A DNA stretch of 64,000 nt from Orientallactaga sibirica (lineage: Eukaryota; Chordata; Mammalia; Rodentia; Dipodidae), in the NCBI GenBank assembly GCA_036365145.1, contig JAEOAD010000013.1, forward strand, positions 43,589,001 to 43,653,000. The letters run 5' to 3'. A program made the position numbers and the translations under genes. Below the pieces are notes generated by a model. That model had not been told where the DNA came from. It ran no database searches and saw nothing but the letters and a program-made list of their open reading frames with translations. This document shows positions 11,540 to 23,275 of the stretch, piece by piece (the first letter of the stretch is position 1; each line of letters begins with the position of its first letter).

Positions 11540-11936
11540 GGAGAAACTCTGTGGTAGAGTGCTTGTCTGGCTCGTGTGAGGCCCTAGGTTTGATTCTCAG
11601 CCTATAAACGAAAAGAAAAACAATACCAGGGCTGTTTAGGGGGCATGAAAGGGAGAGAGAAGAGCAGGTATCTCCTGCTTGAGCCAAGGGTCCTTCAAGT
11701 AGAAGAAACATGGCTGTGGAGATAGCTTTTTTGGTAGAACTTAGCTTATGCAAGGCCCTAGGCTCAATCCTCAGAACTACAAAGGAGGAAAAACCAGAAT
11801 TAGGATGAGGTGATGGGAACTATGAGATAGAGAGAAGATAGTATTGGCCTTTTGAATATACTGCCTATAGGGGAATTGAACTTAGGGCCTCATGGATGCT
11901 AGGCAAGTGCTCTTAACCCTTCGATACATCCCAGCC
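11540..11936. repeat. Three ID-type SINEs
   Basis: ID(+) 11540-11630 (TGGTAGAGTGCTTGTCTGG, GGTTTGATTCTCAGCC, A-rich end); ID(+) 11710-11800; ID(-) 11865-11936 (GAATTGAACTTAGGGCCTCA, ATGCTAGGCAAGTGCTC). ID elements derive from the BC1/tRNA-Ala lineage and are rodent-specific. Confidence 0.75.
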
Positions 11937-12192
11937 AATGATGTTGATTTTGGATGTGCTTTGTTTGAAGAGCCTTCCAGGAGCTTGGGACAGGTGTCCT
12001 GTGGGAGGGGTCAGGAGCAGAGTGAATAAGTTTAGAAGGCTTGAGTTGGGGCTGCAGGGGAGAAGTCAAGTCTGTAAGAGGCACGAGGGAGAAGTACATG
12101 GAGGGAGAAGGCTGGAAGAGCAGTCATGTGGCTTCCAGCTCAGTCAGAGAGATGGGAGAACTGGGCAAAACACAGCAAAGCCCACTCAGCTC

Positions 12193-13084
12193 TGTTTTTA
12201 TTTTTGGGACAGGGTCTTGCTGACCTGGAACTGTGTACCACAGGCCAGCCTTAGATTAGTGATCCTCCTGCCTCAGCCTCTCATTCAACTTCTGGTGGGA
12301 CTATGCCAGGCCCATTAAGTTTTAGGGAAGAGGAGCTGAATGCCTCCCCAAAGTCAAGAAGCATTAGCATTCAGAAGCATTACTGCTTGGGCCTGGCTTG
12401 TTGGAGGCCGCCTATATTTTTGTAACTCCTGTGGTTAGTAATATTTATGAGGCCGTGCCAGAAGGTTCTATAGCTCTTCTGTTCTTCCAGAGTTAGTGTT
12501 TTATCAGTGGATCCAGCAAGACCATCAAAAAGCCATGTCCTTGGCCTGGCCTGCTTTGACCCCTTATAGAGCTGAGCCTCCATATTTGTTAGGATGCGTG
12601 CTCTTATAAAGGGATGCTCTAGTTGTTTTTTGGGTTTTGTTTTGTTTTTCAAGGAGGGTTTCACTATAGTCCAGACTGACCTGGAATTCACTATGTAATC
12701 TCAGGTGGCCTTGAATTCACGGTGATCCTATGATCCTCCTACCTCTGCCTCCTGAGTGCTGGGATTAAAGAAAGGCGTGTACCACCACGCCTGGCTATTC
12801 TGAGAATTTAATTTTTTAAAATTTTAATTAATTAATTTTTTGGTTTTTCCAAGGTAGGGTCTCACTCTAGCTCAGGCTGACCTGGAATTCACTATGTAGT
12901 CTCAGGGTGGCCTCAAACTCATGACAATCCTCCTACTTCTGCCTCCTGAGTGCTTTTTTTGAGGGGGGGGGTGGTTGAAGGGGCCAGGGTTTCACTATGT
13001 AGCCCAGGCTAGCCTTAAACTTGAAATCCTTAAATTTCAGCCACCAGAGTGCTAGTATTATAGGCATATACTCCCATTCCTGAC
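12193..13084 (-). repeat. Antisense B1 copies with a unique gap
   Basis: Old B1(-) 12193-12313; unique DNA 12314-12627; B1(-) 12628-12797; B1(-) 12836-12953 lacking its end; diverged B1(-) 12954-13084. Confidence 0.75.
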
Positions 13085-13308
13085 TTCCCCTTTATTTTTT
13101 GTTTTTAGCATACAAAACAGGGTCATTGTGACATTCACATACATAGATCCATATATACATCATTGTGCTTGGTCATATTCACACTCCTCATTCCTTCCCC
13201 CAAGTAGTTTCTTTTCCTTTCATGACACACATGTGTGTATGTATATATAGTTAAAACTAGATTCTGCACATTTTGTTTTCCCCTAGTGTTCCTCTCTTGT
13301 TCCCCTAT

Positions 13309-13311
<3 letters not shown>
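13085..13311 (-). repeat. Possible L1-derived fragment
   Basis: CATACAAAACAGGGTCATTG through CATTGTGCTTGGTCATATTC and the T/C-rich continuation resemble antisense L1 sequence. Weak call. Confidence 0.35.
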
Positions 13312-13345
<34 letters not shown>

Positions 13346-13835
13346 CTGTGTGGTGTCTGTGTATTTTTTTTTTTGTTTGTTTGTTTGTTTTTCGAGGTAG
13401 GGTTTCACTCTGGTCCAGGCTGACCTGGAATTAACTGTAGTCTCAGGGTGGTCTCAAGGCGATCCTCCTACCTCTGCCTCCCAAGTGTTGGAATTAAAGG
13501 CATGCGCCACCACGCCCAGCATGTCTGTGTATTTGTATATACATGTTCACATGTGTGGGAGCATGTGTGTGTGGAGGCCAATGTTGTGTGTCTTCCTCAG
13601 TTACTCTCCATCTAATTTGAGATAAGATCTTGCATTGAATCTCACTGATTGCAGTTAGACAAACTAGCCAGGAAGACCTAGGGACTCTTGTCTGTCTCCC
13701 CAGCACTAGAATTACAGGTGCACACCACCACATTTGGCTTTTACATGAGTCTGGAGATCCAAACTCAGGTCCTCATGCTTGCACAGCACATATTTAACCC
13801 AATAAACCATCTCCCCATCAACGTCCCCTCTCACA
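13312..13835 (-). repeat. (TG)n, B1 and B3-like SINE
   Basis: (TG)n 13314-13341; B1(-) 13375-13521; B3-like(-) 13540-13835 with GGAGGCCAATGTTGTGTG, TCTTCCTCAGTTACTCTCC, CAGCACTAGAATTACAGG and CATCTCCCC at its tRNA end. Confidence 0.7.
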
Positions 13836-13847
13836 TTCCCCTTCTCT

Positions 13848-14937
13848 GTTGGGCATGGTGGCACATGCCTTTAATCCCAGCACTCAGGAAGCCCAAGTAG
13901 GAGGATCGCTGTGAGTTTTAGGCTAGCTTGAAGACTGCATAGTGAATTCCATGTCAGTCTGGGCTAGAGTAAGACCCTACCTTGAAGGAAAAAAAAAGGG
14001 GGGGAGGGGGTAACTCCTCTTCTACTTCTTAAAAACTATTTTATTTTATTTATGCTTTAGAGAGAGAGAAAGAAAAAGAATGGGCATGCCAGGGCCTCTA
14101 GACACTGCAAATGCACTCCAGATGGATGCGCCATCTTGTGCGTGTGGCTTACGTAGGTTCTGGGGAGTGGAACCTGGGTCCTTAGGCTTCTCAGGCAAGC
14201 ACCTGAACTGTTAAGCCGTGTCTCCAGCCTTCTTCTTCTACTTCTTTTTTGTGTGGTTTTTGAGGTAAGGTCTCACTCTAGCCCAGGCTGACCTGGAATT
14301 CACTGTGTAGTCTCAGGCTGGTCTTGAATTCATGGCCATCCTCCTACCTCAGCCTCCTGAGTGTTGGGATTAACTCTCACTGTTTTGTATAGATATTTTT
14401 GGTTTTTTGTTTGTTTTGTTTTTCGAGATAGGGTGTCACTCTAGCCCAGGCTGACCTAGAACTCACTATGTAATCTCAGGGTGGCCTCCTCCTACCTCTG
14501 CCTCCAGAGTGCTGGGATTAAAGGCGTGAGCCACCACACCCGGTTGTGTATAGACATTTAAAAAAATATATTTAATTAATTTTTTTATTTGAGAGAGAGA
14601 GACACAGAGAGAGAATGGGCACTCCAGGGCTTCTAGCCACTGCAAATGAACTCCAGATGCATGTGCCCCTTTGTGCATCTGGCTTATGTGGGTCCTGGAG
14701 AATTGAACCAGGATCCTTTGGCTTTGCAGGCAAATGCCTTAACCACTAAGCCATCTCTCCAGCCCCTGTATAGACATTTTTTGTTTTTTGGTTTTTCGAG
14801 GTAGGGTCTCACTCTGGCCCAGGCTGACCTGGAATTCACTCTGTATTCTCAGGGCGGCCTCGAACTCACTGCGATCCTCCTACCTCTGCCTCCCAAATGC
14901 TGGGATTAAAGGCGTGCACCACCACACCCAGCTTTGT
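13848..14937. repeat. SINE block
   Basis: B1(+) 13848-13998; Dip-like(-) 14030-14229; B1(-) 14243-14375 (3' end lost); B1(-) 14398-14545; Dip-like(-) 14560-14765; B1(-) 14776-14937, the last near-consensus. Confidence 0.9.
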
Positions 14938-15640
14938 ATAGACATTTTTGTAAGTCATCTTAAAATCTTTTTTTGGAGCTGGGATTAGTATAAGGAAAGA
15001 AAGCGGCCATTGATGAGTTTCATCCAAGTGTTCTTAGTGACTTGTCTTCACACAGATGCTTTGAGACCCTTTGCATTATTTTTATTGAAATTGTAGACAC
15101 ATAGCCAGCAACAGCTACTCCTGCCTAACACATAGTGAATGCCACGCAAGTTGCAGAATGTTCAAGGGAACTGTTTTTATTCACACAGATGTTCTGGCAG
15201 ATGTGAGCTTCCCACGCAGGCCTCTCCAGGTAAAACACTGCACTGAGGGCCATGTGGTACATTGCTGTGCTAACAAATGTTGCAAAGGCATCATTTAGCA
15301 GTGAACCCTGAATGGACTCTAAACTGGCATGTTCTATGACCTCACTGAAATCAAGGACGGATACAGTTACTATGGGGCAGGATTCCACTGGCAAAAACAT
15401 AAGAGTCAGGATTTTAAATAGCTGGAAAAAAAATCCCAGAGATCATGTAGGGTTGTCATGTAACAGATAACCCCCAAATTAAGACTAGACCCTACATCCA
15501 GGGTTGAGGTAGATGGTTGGCTTTGTTTCTGAAGGAGAATGCCTTCTTGCTATCCATGCTATATGGATTTAAGTTATCACCTGGGTCTAGTGCTGTAAAA
15601 GAGATATTTATAGAAAGTGACTGATAATCCTGTGTGTCTC
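14938..15640. other. Unique intron sequence
   Basis: No repeat recognised. A minus-strand open frame at 15125-15400 has no recognisable motif or splice context. Confidence 0.55.
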
Positions 15641-15644
15641 ACTC

Positions 15645-16008
15645 GTTGCCTCATGGCAGCTAGTCCTAATATGTAGCATTGGCTGGTTTGGAACTTGTCA
15701 TGTAGACCACGCTGACCTTGAATTTGCAGTAATCCTCCTACCTCTGCCTCCCGAGTGCTGGGATTAAAGGTGTGTGCCACCAAGCCCAGCATCCATCCAT
15801 CCATCCATCCATCTTTCTATCTTTCTTTCTTTCTTTCTTTTTTTAAATTTATTTATTTAATTTATTTATTTATTTATTTTGAGGTAGGGTCTCACTGTAG
15901 CCCAGGCTGACCTGGAACTCACTCTGTAGTCTCCCAGGTTGGCTTTGAACTCATACGGATCTTCCTACCTCTGCCTTCTGAGTGTTGGGGGGTCCCACCA
16001 TGCTTAAC
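15645..16008 (-). repeat. B1, simple repeats, B1
   Basis: B1(-) 15645-15790; (ATCC)n and (CTTT)n 15791-15842; (TTTA)n to 15880; B1(-) 15876-16008. Confidence 0.8.
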
Positions 16009-16369
16009 TTAGAACTTTTAAACAGTAGCTCATCCTGAGATTAGTAGAGTTGGTGCCAACCACAGAGGTAATATTTCCCGTGCAGTAAGTTTCTGTTGTT
16101 ACATACAAATGACAGCAGTAATAATATCAGGTCCCCATCTAAGCCATAAAATCTTAGTTAAGTCACAATGTACCTTAAGTGGATGAGTTTAGGCCCCAAC
16201 CTCCTAGCTACTGTGAATCAAGGCGGGGCTCAGGAGCATGGCTGTCTGCAGACCTGGGAGTTTGACAAACTCCTATGCCCTTTCTTCTTTGCTGGTGAGC
16301 ATCATGGCTGTTGTGTGTTAACTCCGTGCCAGGAACTGTTGAAATGTCTCTTGCATTCTCTCTCTCTAT
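16009..16369. other. Unique intron sequence
   Basis: Nothing recognised in this stretch. Confidence 0.5.
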
Positions 16370-16791
16370 TTTTTTTTTTTTGTTGTTGTTTTTTTGAGGT
16401 AGGGGCTCACTCTATCCCAGGCTGACCTGGAATTCACTCTGTATTCTCAGGGTGGCCTCGAACTCACAGCAATCCTCCTACCTCTGTCTCTCTGCTGGGA
16501 TTAATGTCACCACGCCCAGCTTCCTGTATTCTCTTTTGACTCTGGATTCCTATAGTAGGTAAACTCTGTTGTCACTTCCTTTCAGGCTTTTTGCCCAGTG
16601 GTCATGCAGTGAGTGAGAAGAGCCCAGACAGATTGGAAGTCTACCTGCCTCTAGGTCTTGTGCTCTTGCTGTGTAGCCCAGGCTGGCCTGGGATTCACTA
16701 TGTAGCCCTAAGCTGCCCTCCAACATAAGGCGATATTCCTGTTTAAACCTAAGCAATGCTGGGATTACAGTGTGCCTCACTATGCCCAATT
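16370..16791 (-). repeat. Two antisense B1 copies
   Basis: B1(-) 16370-16521 and an older B1(-) 16655-16791, with unique DNA between. Confidence 0.7.
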
Positions 16792-16800
16792 GAATTAGTC

Positions 16801-17226
16801 TTTTTTTTTGTTTATTTATTTTTTATTTATTTATTTGAGAGTGACACAGAGAAAAGAAAGAGACAGAGAGAGAATGGGAGCACCAGGGCCTCCAGCCACT
16901 GAAAATGAACTCCAGATGCATAAGCCACTTGTGCATCTGGTTTTTTTTTTTTTGTTTTGTTTTGTTTTTTTGGTTTTTCGAGGTAGGGTTTCACTCTAGT
17001 CTCTAGTCCAAGCTGACCTGACCTGGAATTAACTATGTAGTCTTAGGGTGGCCTCGAACTCACGGCAATCCTCCTACCTCTGCCTCCCAAGTGCTGGGAT
17101 TAAAGGCATGCGCCACCACGCCCACTGTGCATCTGGTTTTACATGGGTACTGGGGCATCGAGCCTCAAACCGAGGTCCTCAGGCTTCACAGGCAAGTGCT
17201 TAACTGCTAAGCCATCTCTCCAGCCC
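16801..17226 (-). repeat. Dip-like SINE split by a B1
   Basis: Dip-like(-) 16801-16940 resumes at 17126-17226. Between them B1(-) 16941-17125 is bracketed by TGTGCATCTGG at 16930-16940 and 17126-17136, an 11-base target-site duplication. The Dip-like copy is therefore the older of the two. Confidence 0.9.
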
Positions 17227-17241
17227 TGACTTGAGTCTTTT

Positions 17242-18174
17242 GTGGTTGGTTGTTTTGGTTTGGTTTTTTGAGGTTAGGGTCTCGCTTTCTATCCCAGGCT
17301 GACCTGGAATTCACTATGTAGTCTCAGGGTGGCCTCGAACTCTCAGTGATCTTCTATCTCTGCCTCTGAGTGCTGCGACTAAAGGTGTGTGCCACCATGC
17401 CTGGCTAAAACTTTTATTTTTAATTTAATTTTATTATTTTATTAGAGAGGGGAAAATGAGTGTGCTAGGGCTTCCAGCCACTGCAAAGGAACTCCAGACA
17501 TATGTGCCACCTTGTGCATCTGGCTTACTTGGGTACTGGGGAATGGAACCTGGGTCTTTTGGCTTTGCAGGCAAGCACCTTAACTGCTAAACCATCCCTC
17601 CAGCCCTTTTTTAAATTTAATTTTTTTGGGGTGTTTTTTTGAGGTATGTCTCACTCTAGACCAGGCTGACCTGGAATTCACTATCTAGTCTCAGGATGGC
17701 CTTGAACTCACAGCGATCCTCCTGAGTGCTGGGATTAAAGGCATGCACCACCACACCCAGCAAATTTAATTTAATTCAATTTATTTATTTATTTTTGGTT
17801 TTTCGAGGTAGGGTCTCACTCTGGCCCAGGCTGACCTGGAATTAACTATGTAGTCTCAGTGTGGCCTTGAACTTGCAGCAATCCTTCTACCTTTGCCTCC
17901 CCAGTGCTGGGATTAAAGGCATGCGCTACCATGCCCGGCTTATTTTTTTTTAAAAATATAATTTATTTATTTATTTGAGAGAAAGAGGCAGAGAGAGAGA
18001 GACAGAGACACACACAGAGAGAATGGACACATCAGGGCCTCCAGTCACTGCAGACGAACTCCAAGTGCATGCACCCCCTTGTGCATTTGGTTTACATGGG
18101 TCCTGGAGAGTTGAACTGGGATCCTTTGGCTTTGTAGGCAAGTGCCTTAACTGCTAAGGCATATCTCCAGCCCC
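17242..18174 (-). repeat. Antisense SINE run
   Basis: B1(-) 17242-17404; Dip-like(-) 17405-17607; B1(-) 17625-17762 with an internal deletion; B1(-) 17793-17940; Dip-like(-) 17945-18174. Confidence 0.9.
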
Positions 18175-18179
18175 TAATT

Positions 18180-18600
18180 TATTTATTTTTATTGACAACT
18201 TTCATAATTGTAGAATTGAAATGCCACTCTCCATCATATCCCCTCCCCCTCTCAATCACTCTCTTTTTTTTTGATGTCATCTTCCCCCCCATTATGAGGG
18301 TCTCGTGTAGGTAGTGTCAGGCACTGTGAGGTCATGGATATCCGGGCCATTTTGTGTCTGGAGGAGTTCATTATAAGGAGTCCTTCCCTTCCTTTGGCGC
18401 TGGCGTTCTTTCTTCCACCTCTTCTGCAATGGACCTTGAGCCTTGGAAGATATGATAGAGATGTTTCAGTGCTGAGCACTCCTCTGTCACTTCTTCTTAG
18501 CACCATGGTGCCTCCTGAGTCATCCCAAGGTTACTGCCATCTGAAAAGAGAAGCTTCTCTAACCAAAAGTGAGAGTAGCATTAATATATGGATATGAACA
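18180..18600 (-). mobile_element. L1 3' end, antisense
   Basis: The left edge reads ATTTATTTTTATTGACAACT, the reverse of an L1 3' terminus. It continues through a C/T-rich tract, TGACCTTGAG-type text (GGACCTTGAGCCTTGGAAGA) and CCATCTGAAAAGAGAAGCTT. The same text recurs at 18840, 37200, 42190 and 58225, so it is a family 3' UTR. No ORF2 coding sequence is present. Confidence 0.7.
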
Positions 18601-18631
18601 TTGAGAGAAGTGCTTACTGCCTCCAGCCCTT

Positions 18632-18839
18632 AAAAAAATTTTTTATTTTTATTTATTTATTCATTTATTAGAGAGAGAGAAAGAGAGAATAGGCACACCA
18701 GGGCCTCTAGCCACTGCAAATGAACTCCAGGTGCATGTGCCACCATGTGCATCTGGTTTACATAGGACCTGGAGAACTGAACCTGGGTCCTTAGGCTTCA
18801 TAGGCATGCACCCTAAATGCTAAGCCATCCCTCCAGCCC
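18632..18839 (-). repeat. Dip-like SINE
   Basis: Complete antisense copy lying between two L1 3' ends. Confidence 0.9.
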
Positions 18840-20590
18840 TTTTAAAAACCTTTTATTGTACCCTGATCATAATCTCCTTCTCCTTTGTCCCCTACTTTCC
18901 TATCCCCTCTCTTTAGCCCCTTCTTTCCAATCAGTCCCTCTTTTATTTTGATATCATCATTCTTTTTCTCTCCTCTTTTGCAGGTCTTGTTCAAAGCACT
19001 CCTCCCCGTCCTTTGGTACAGTCTTTCTGCCACCTCTTCCATAGTGGTCCCTGAGCCTTGAAGGATATAATAGAGCTGTTTCAGTTCGTGTTGAAATCTA
19101 CTGTCACTCTCAGCACTTTGAGTCTTCCCCAGGAGCTGCCATCTGAAAAGAGAAGCTTCTCTAACCAAAAGTGAGAGCAGCATTAGTATCTGCACATATA
19201 CATAGAGGTGGGCAGTTTTTCCCCTAGGGCTTATGACCACCCCAGCCATAGGCTTTTTTTTGTTTGCTTGTTTATATATATGTATATTTTTTGTTTATTT
19301 ATTTGAGAGAGGAGGGGGCAGATAGAGGGCCTCCAGCCACTATAAACAAACTCCAGACACATGCGCCACCTTGTGCATCTGGCTTTTTGTGAACCTGAGT
19401 TTTTAGGCTTCCCAGGCCAGCACCTTAATCACTGAGTCATGTCTCCTGCTCACATCTTTAAATTGCATCAACCCTCCTTCTACCCACTTCTCTCTTTTAA
19501 ACCCTCCCCGATCTCACTTATAGCATTCCACCTCAGTATTCTACTCATGTACTTAGACATGTACTAAACCTTCTCCTATCCTCTCTTAGCTCCCTGGTCT
19601 CTACTAGGGACTTGTTTTTGTTTTTTTCCAGGTATGTTCTCACTTTAGTCAAGGCTGACCTGGAATTCACTATGTAGTCTCAGGGTGGCCTTGAACTCAT
19701 GGAGAGCCTCCTACCTCTGCCTCCCAAGTGCTGGGATTAAAGGCGTGCGCCACCACACCCGGCTTTCAACTAGTGACTCTTATTCCAGCTCACATACAAA
19801 TCTAAAAATGTAAAGTTAGGATCTGTATATGAGAGAGAACATGCCATATTTGACTTTCTGAGCCTGGGTTACCTCACTTAGTATAATATTTTCCAGATCC
19901 ACCCATTTTCTTGCAAATTTTGTAATTTCCAGGATAGAGAGATGGCTTAGTGGTTAAGGTACCTGCCTGCAAAGCCAAAGGACCCAAGGTTTGATTCCCC
20001 AGGACCCATGTAAACCAGATGCACAAGGTGGCGCATGCATCTGGAGTTTGCAGTTGCTGGAGGCTCTGGCATGCCCATTCTCCCTCTCTTTTTCTCGTTT
20101 TCTCTTTCAAATTAATAAATAAAATATTAATTTTTTTTGAGGTAGGGTCACCCTCTAGCCCAGGCTGACCTGGAATTCACTATGCAGTCTCAGGGTAGCC
20201 TCAAATTCACAGAGATCCTTCTACATCTGCCTCCTAAGTGCTGGGATTAAAGACATGCACCACCATGCCCAGCTGTAAAATTTTTTAAAAATTTATAATT
20301 TCCTTTTTGTTAACAGCTAAATAAAACTCCATTGTTGCTGGGCGTGGTGGTGCATGCCTTTAATCCCAGCACTCAGGAGGCAGAAACAGGAGGATCGTGT
20401 GAGTTCAAGGCCACCCTGAGACTACATAGTTAATTCCAGGTCAGCCTGGGCCAGAGTGAGACCCTACCTCAAAAAACCAAAAAAAAAAAAAAAAAAAAAA
20501 CCTCCATTGTTTATATATAGTACATCTTCATTATCCATTCATTAGTTGATGGGCATCCAGGCAGACAGACTATTGTGAATAGACGTCTTG
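18840..20590 (-). mobile_element. L1 3' region broken by five SINEs
   Basis: L1 pieces in order: 18840-19255, 19456-19608, 19766-19930 (ATATGAGAGAGAACATGCC, CCTGGGTTACCTCACTTAG), 20276-20335 and 20501-20590 (CATCTTCATTATCCATTCAT, GATGGGCATCCAGGC). Inserted SINEs: Dip-like(-) 19258-19455, B1(-) 19610-19765, Dip-like(+) 19932-20125, B1(-) 20128-20275, B1(+) 20336-20500. The pieces join in consistent L1 order, so this is one insertion later split. Confidence 0.7.
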
Positions 20591-20742
20591 AATTTCTGAT
20601 CCTCCTGCTTTCACCTCCCCCCAGTGCTAGGATTACACATGTGTGCCACCATATGCCTGGTTTATACAGTGCTGGGGATTGAACACAAGGCCTCACGCAC
20701 GTAAGGCAAGTATTCAACCAATGAGCTATATTCCTAGTTTCT
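20591..20742 (-). repeat. B1 fragment and ID SINE
   Basis: Old B1(-) end 20595-20658; ID(-) 20665-20742 with GGGGATTGAACACAAGGCCT and AGGCAAGTATTCAACCAATG. Confidence 0.6.
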
Positions 20743-20847
20743 AAAACAGTTCATAATACATGTTACAGTCTTACAATGTCAGTTCCGTACATGGAATATC
20801 GACTGTAAGATACAGAGTAAGAGAGATGAGTTTGAAAGTTTTTTTTT

Positions 20848-21187
20848 TTTTTTTTCAAGGTAGGTTCTCACTCTAGCCCAGGCTGACCTGGACTTCACTA
20901 TGTAGTCTCAGGGTGGCCTCGAATTTATGGCAATCCTCCTACCTCTGCCTCCCAAGTCACCCAAGTGCTGGGATTAAAGGCATTCGCCACCACACCCAGC
21001 TTGAAACTTTTAAAATTCAGCCTTGTTTTTATTAAAAACAATTTTTTTTTTCGAGGTAGGGATTCACTGTAGTCCAGGCTGACCTGGAATTCACTTTGTA
21101 GTCTCAGGGTGGCCTTGAACTCACAATGATCCTCCTACCTGAGCCTCCTGAGTGCTGGGATTAAAGATGTGCACCACCACACACGGC
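20848..21187 (-). repeat. Two B1 copies, antisense
   Basis: B1(-) 20848-21003, with an extra duplicated CACCCAAGT, and B1(-) 21038-21187. Confidence 0.9.
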
Positions 21188-21189
21188 TT

Positions 21190-21430
21190 TAAAAAATATA
21201 TATTTTTTAAATTTGAGAGAGAGAGAGAATGGGTGCACCAGGGTCCCTCAGCTGCTGTGAACAAACGCCCAACACGTGCACCCCCTTGTGCACATATGCG
21301 ACATTGAGTGCTTGAGTCACTTTTGCATCTGGCTAAACGTGGGACCTGGAGATTTGAATTCCACGTCAACCTGAGCTAGAGTGAAACCCTACCTTGGAAA
21401 ACCAAAAAAAAAAAAAAAAAAAAAAAAATT
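21190..21430. repeat. Dip-like (long form) fused to a B1 tail
   Basis: Dip-like(-) 21190-21355, long form with extra bases around 21290-21325, stops at GACCTGGAGATT. It is joined directly to the second half of a sense B1 (ATTCCACGTCAACCTGAGCT...) ending in poly-A at 21430. The join removes the Dip-like head and the B1 start. Confidence 0.8.
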
Positions 21431-21442
21431 TTTTTTTTTTTA

Positions 21443-21890
21443 GGGCTGGAGCAGTGGCTTAACTGTTTAGGCACATGCCTGCTAAGCCTAAAAAGGATGG
21501 TTCCAATCTCCAGATCCCATGTTTAGCCAGGTGCAAAGGGTGCAATGCTTCATTTGCCCTCAAGGGGGCGCAGGCATCTGGAGGTCGTTCACAGTGGCTG
21601 GCATGCCCATTCTCTATCTCCCTCTCCCTCCCTCTTTCTCTCTCTTTCTGTCTCTCAAAAAAAAAAACAAACCATTTTTAAAGGTCTGGAGAGATGGCTT
21701 AGCAGTTAAGGCACCTGCCTGCAAAGCCTAAGGACCCCAGTTCATTCCTCCAGGTCCCACATAAAACAGATGCACCGGGGGTACACACATCTGGAGTTAA
21801 TTTACAGTGGCTAGAGGCCCTGGAGCGCTCATTCTCATTCTCCCTTTCTCTCTCTCTCTCTGTCTCAAATCAATCAATCAATCTAAAATT
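21443..21890 (+). repeat. Two sense Dip-like SINEs, long and ordinary form
   Basis: 21443-21660 is the long form (CAAAGGGTGCAATGCTTCAT and CTCAAGGGGGCGC inserted before the CATCTGGAG body). 21682-21890 is the ordinary form, with (AATC)n at its tail. Confidence 0.85.
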
Positions 21891-21896
21891 TTTTTT

Positions 21897-22467
21897 AACC
21901 AAATATTATTTCAGAGAGAGAGAAAGAGGCAGACAAAAGGAGAGAATGGCTATGCTAGAGCCTCTAGACACTGCAAATGAACTCCAGACACATATGCCAC
22001 TTTTTGCATCTGATTTTACATGGGTTCTGGTGAATTGAACCTGGGTCCTTTGGCTTTTCCGCAAGTGCCTTAACTGCTAAGCCATCTCTCTCCAGTCTGA
22101 TGAAACTTTTTTTTTCGAGGTAGAGTTTTGCTGTAGCCCAGGCTGATCTGAAATTCACTATGTTGTTTCAGGCTGGCCTCACAGCAATCCTCCTCTGCCT
22201 TAATTGCTGAGCCATGTCTCTAGCCACCTGTTTTTCATTCTTTTTTTTTTTTTGGAGAGCATCAGAGAGACAGAGACACACAGAGAGAATGGGTGGACCA
22301 GCAGCCTCTTGGCCTCTGTGAAAGAATTCCAGATGCATGCGCCCCCTTGTGGGCAAGTGCGGCATTGTGCCCTTTCATCACTTTTTTTTGCATCTGGCTA
22401 AATGTGGGACCTGGAGAATCGAACATGCATTCTTAGGCTTAGGCTTAGCAGCCATCTCTCCAGCCCT
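21897..22467 (-). repeat. Dip-like, B1/Dip hybrid, long Dip-like
   Basis: Dip-like(-) 21897-22100; B1(-) 22108-22200 truncated and joined to a Dip-like head 22201-22225; long-form Dip-like(-) 22240-22467. Confidence 0.8.
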
Positions 22468-22494
22468 TTTTCTTCCTTTTTAAAGCAGTAACAT

Positions 22495-22655
22495 CTTTTT
22501 TTATTTTTAAATTTTTTCAAGGTAGAGTTTTACTCTAGTCCAGGCTGACCTAGAATTCACTACATAGTCTCAGGGTGGCCTTGAAGTCGTGGTGATCTTC
22601 CTACCTCTGCCTCCCAAGTGCTGAGATTAAAGGTGTGCGCCACCACGCCTAGCTA
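22495..22655 (-). repeat. B1 SINE
   Basis: Complete antisense copy, moderately diverged. Confidence 0.9.
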
Positions 22656-22764
22656 GTAACATCTTTTGTTTTCACCAACCACTAAAAATACAGTTTGGTA
22701 TCGATTATGTGTCAGCCCAATATAAGCATTCAGGTCATCTTATTTAATACTTAGTGCCCTGTGT

Positions 22765-22870
22765 AGGTTGTTATTTGTTATTAGAGACAAGAAACTGAGG
22801 GTCAGAGCAGTTGAAGAGCTCACCAGAATTCCTATCCAGCTGGAAAGGAGTAGAACTGGTTTGAGAGATT
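22765..22870 (-). repeat. MIR fragment
   Basis: TTAGAGACAAGAAACTGAGG then a GTCAGAGCAGTT and a degraded 'pick up of accepted sample' region resembles the reverse complement of the MIR core. Weak but recognisable. Confidence 0.45.
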
Positions 22871-23124
22871 ACAGAGCCCACTTCTACTGCAGTCTTCGCC
22901 CACTCTCCCTGAACACACCCCATGTATGCAGCACCGCAGGCATACCTCGGGATGGGGAAGGCCCTGACCTGGCCCTGGAGGAGACACTTCCCATGGCTCC
23001 ATGTGTGTGGATGCTGCTCAGCTTCCAGATCACCTCTCAAGTTCCTCATAGCTCTACTAAAGAGCAAGTGCCTATCTCCCCTCTGCTGGCACTCAGTCAG
23101 GAGGAGGTGCAGGGTGTTTTTATT
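22871..23124. other. Unique intron sequence
   Basis: Open on both strands for over 100 codons together with flanking DNA, but neither translation shows a known domain. Confidence 0.5.
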
Positions 23125-23275
23125 GTAGGGTCTCAGTCTAGCTAAGGCTGGTTTTACTCTAGCTAAGGCTGACTGGAACTCACTCTGTTTCACCAGACTG
23201 ACCTTGAGCTCAGCGATCCTCCTACCTTAGCCTCTTGAATATTGGGACTAAAGGCGTGCGCCATCGTGCCTGGAT
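23125..23275 (-). repeat. B1 SINE with internal duplication
   Basis: ACTCTAGCTAAGGCTG appears twice (about 23135 and 23156), then GGAACTCACTCTG, GCGATCCTCCTACC and GGCGTGCGCCATCG. Confidence 0.75.

Noticed and set aside
22771..23193. 140-codon minus-strand and 125-codon plus-strand open frames
   Set aside because: Both strands are open over the same bases, no domain is visible, and the ends run into MIR and B1 sequence.
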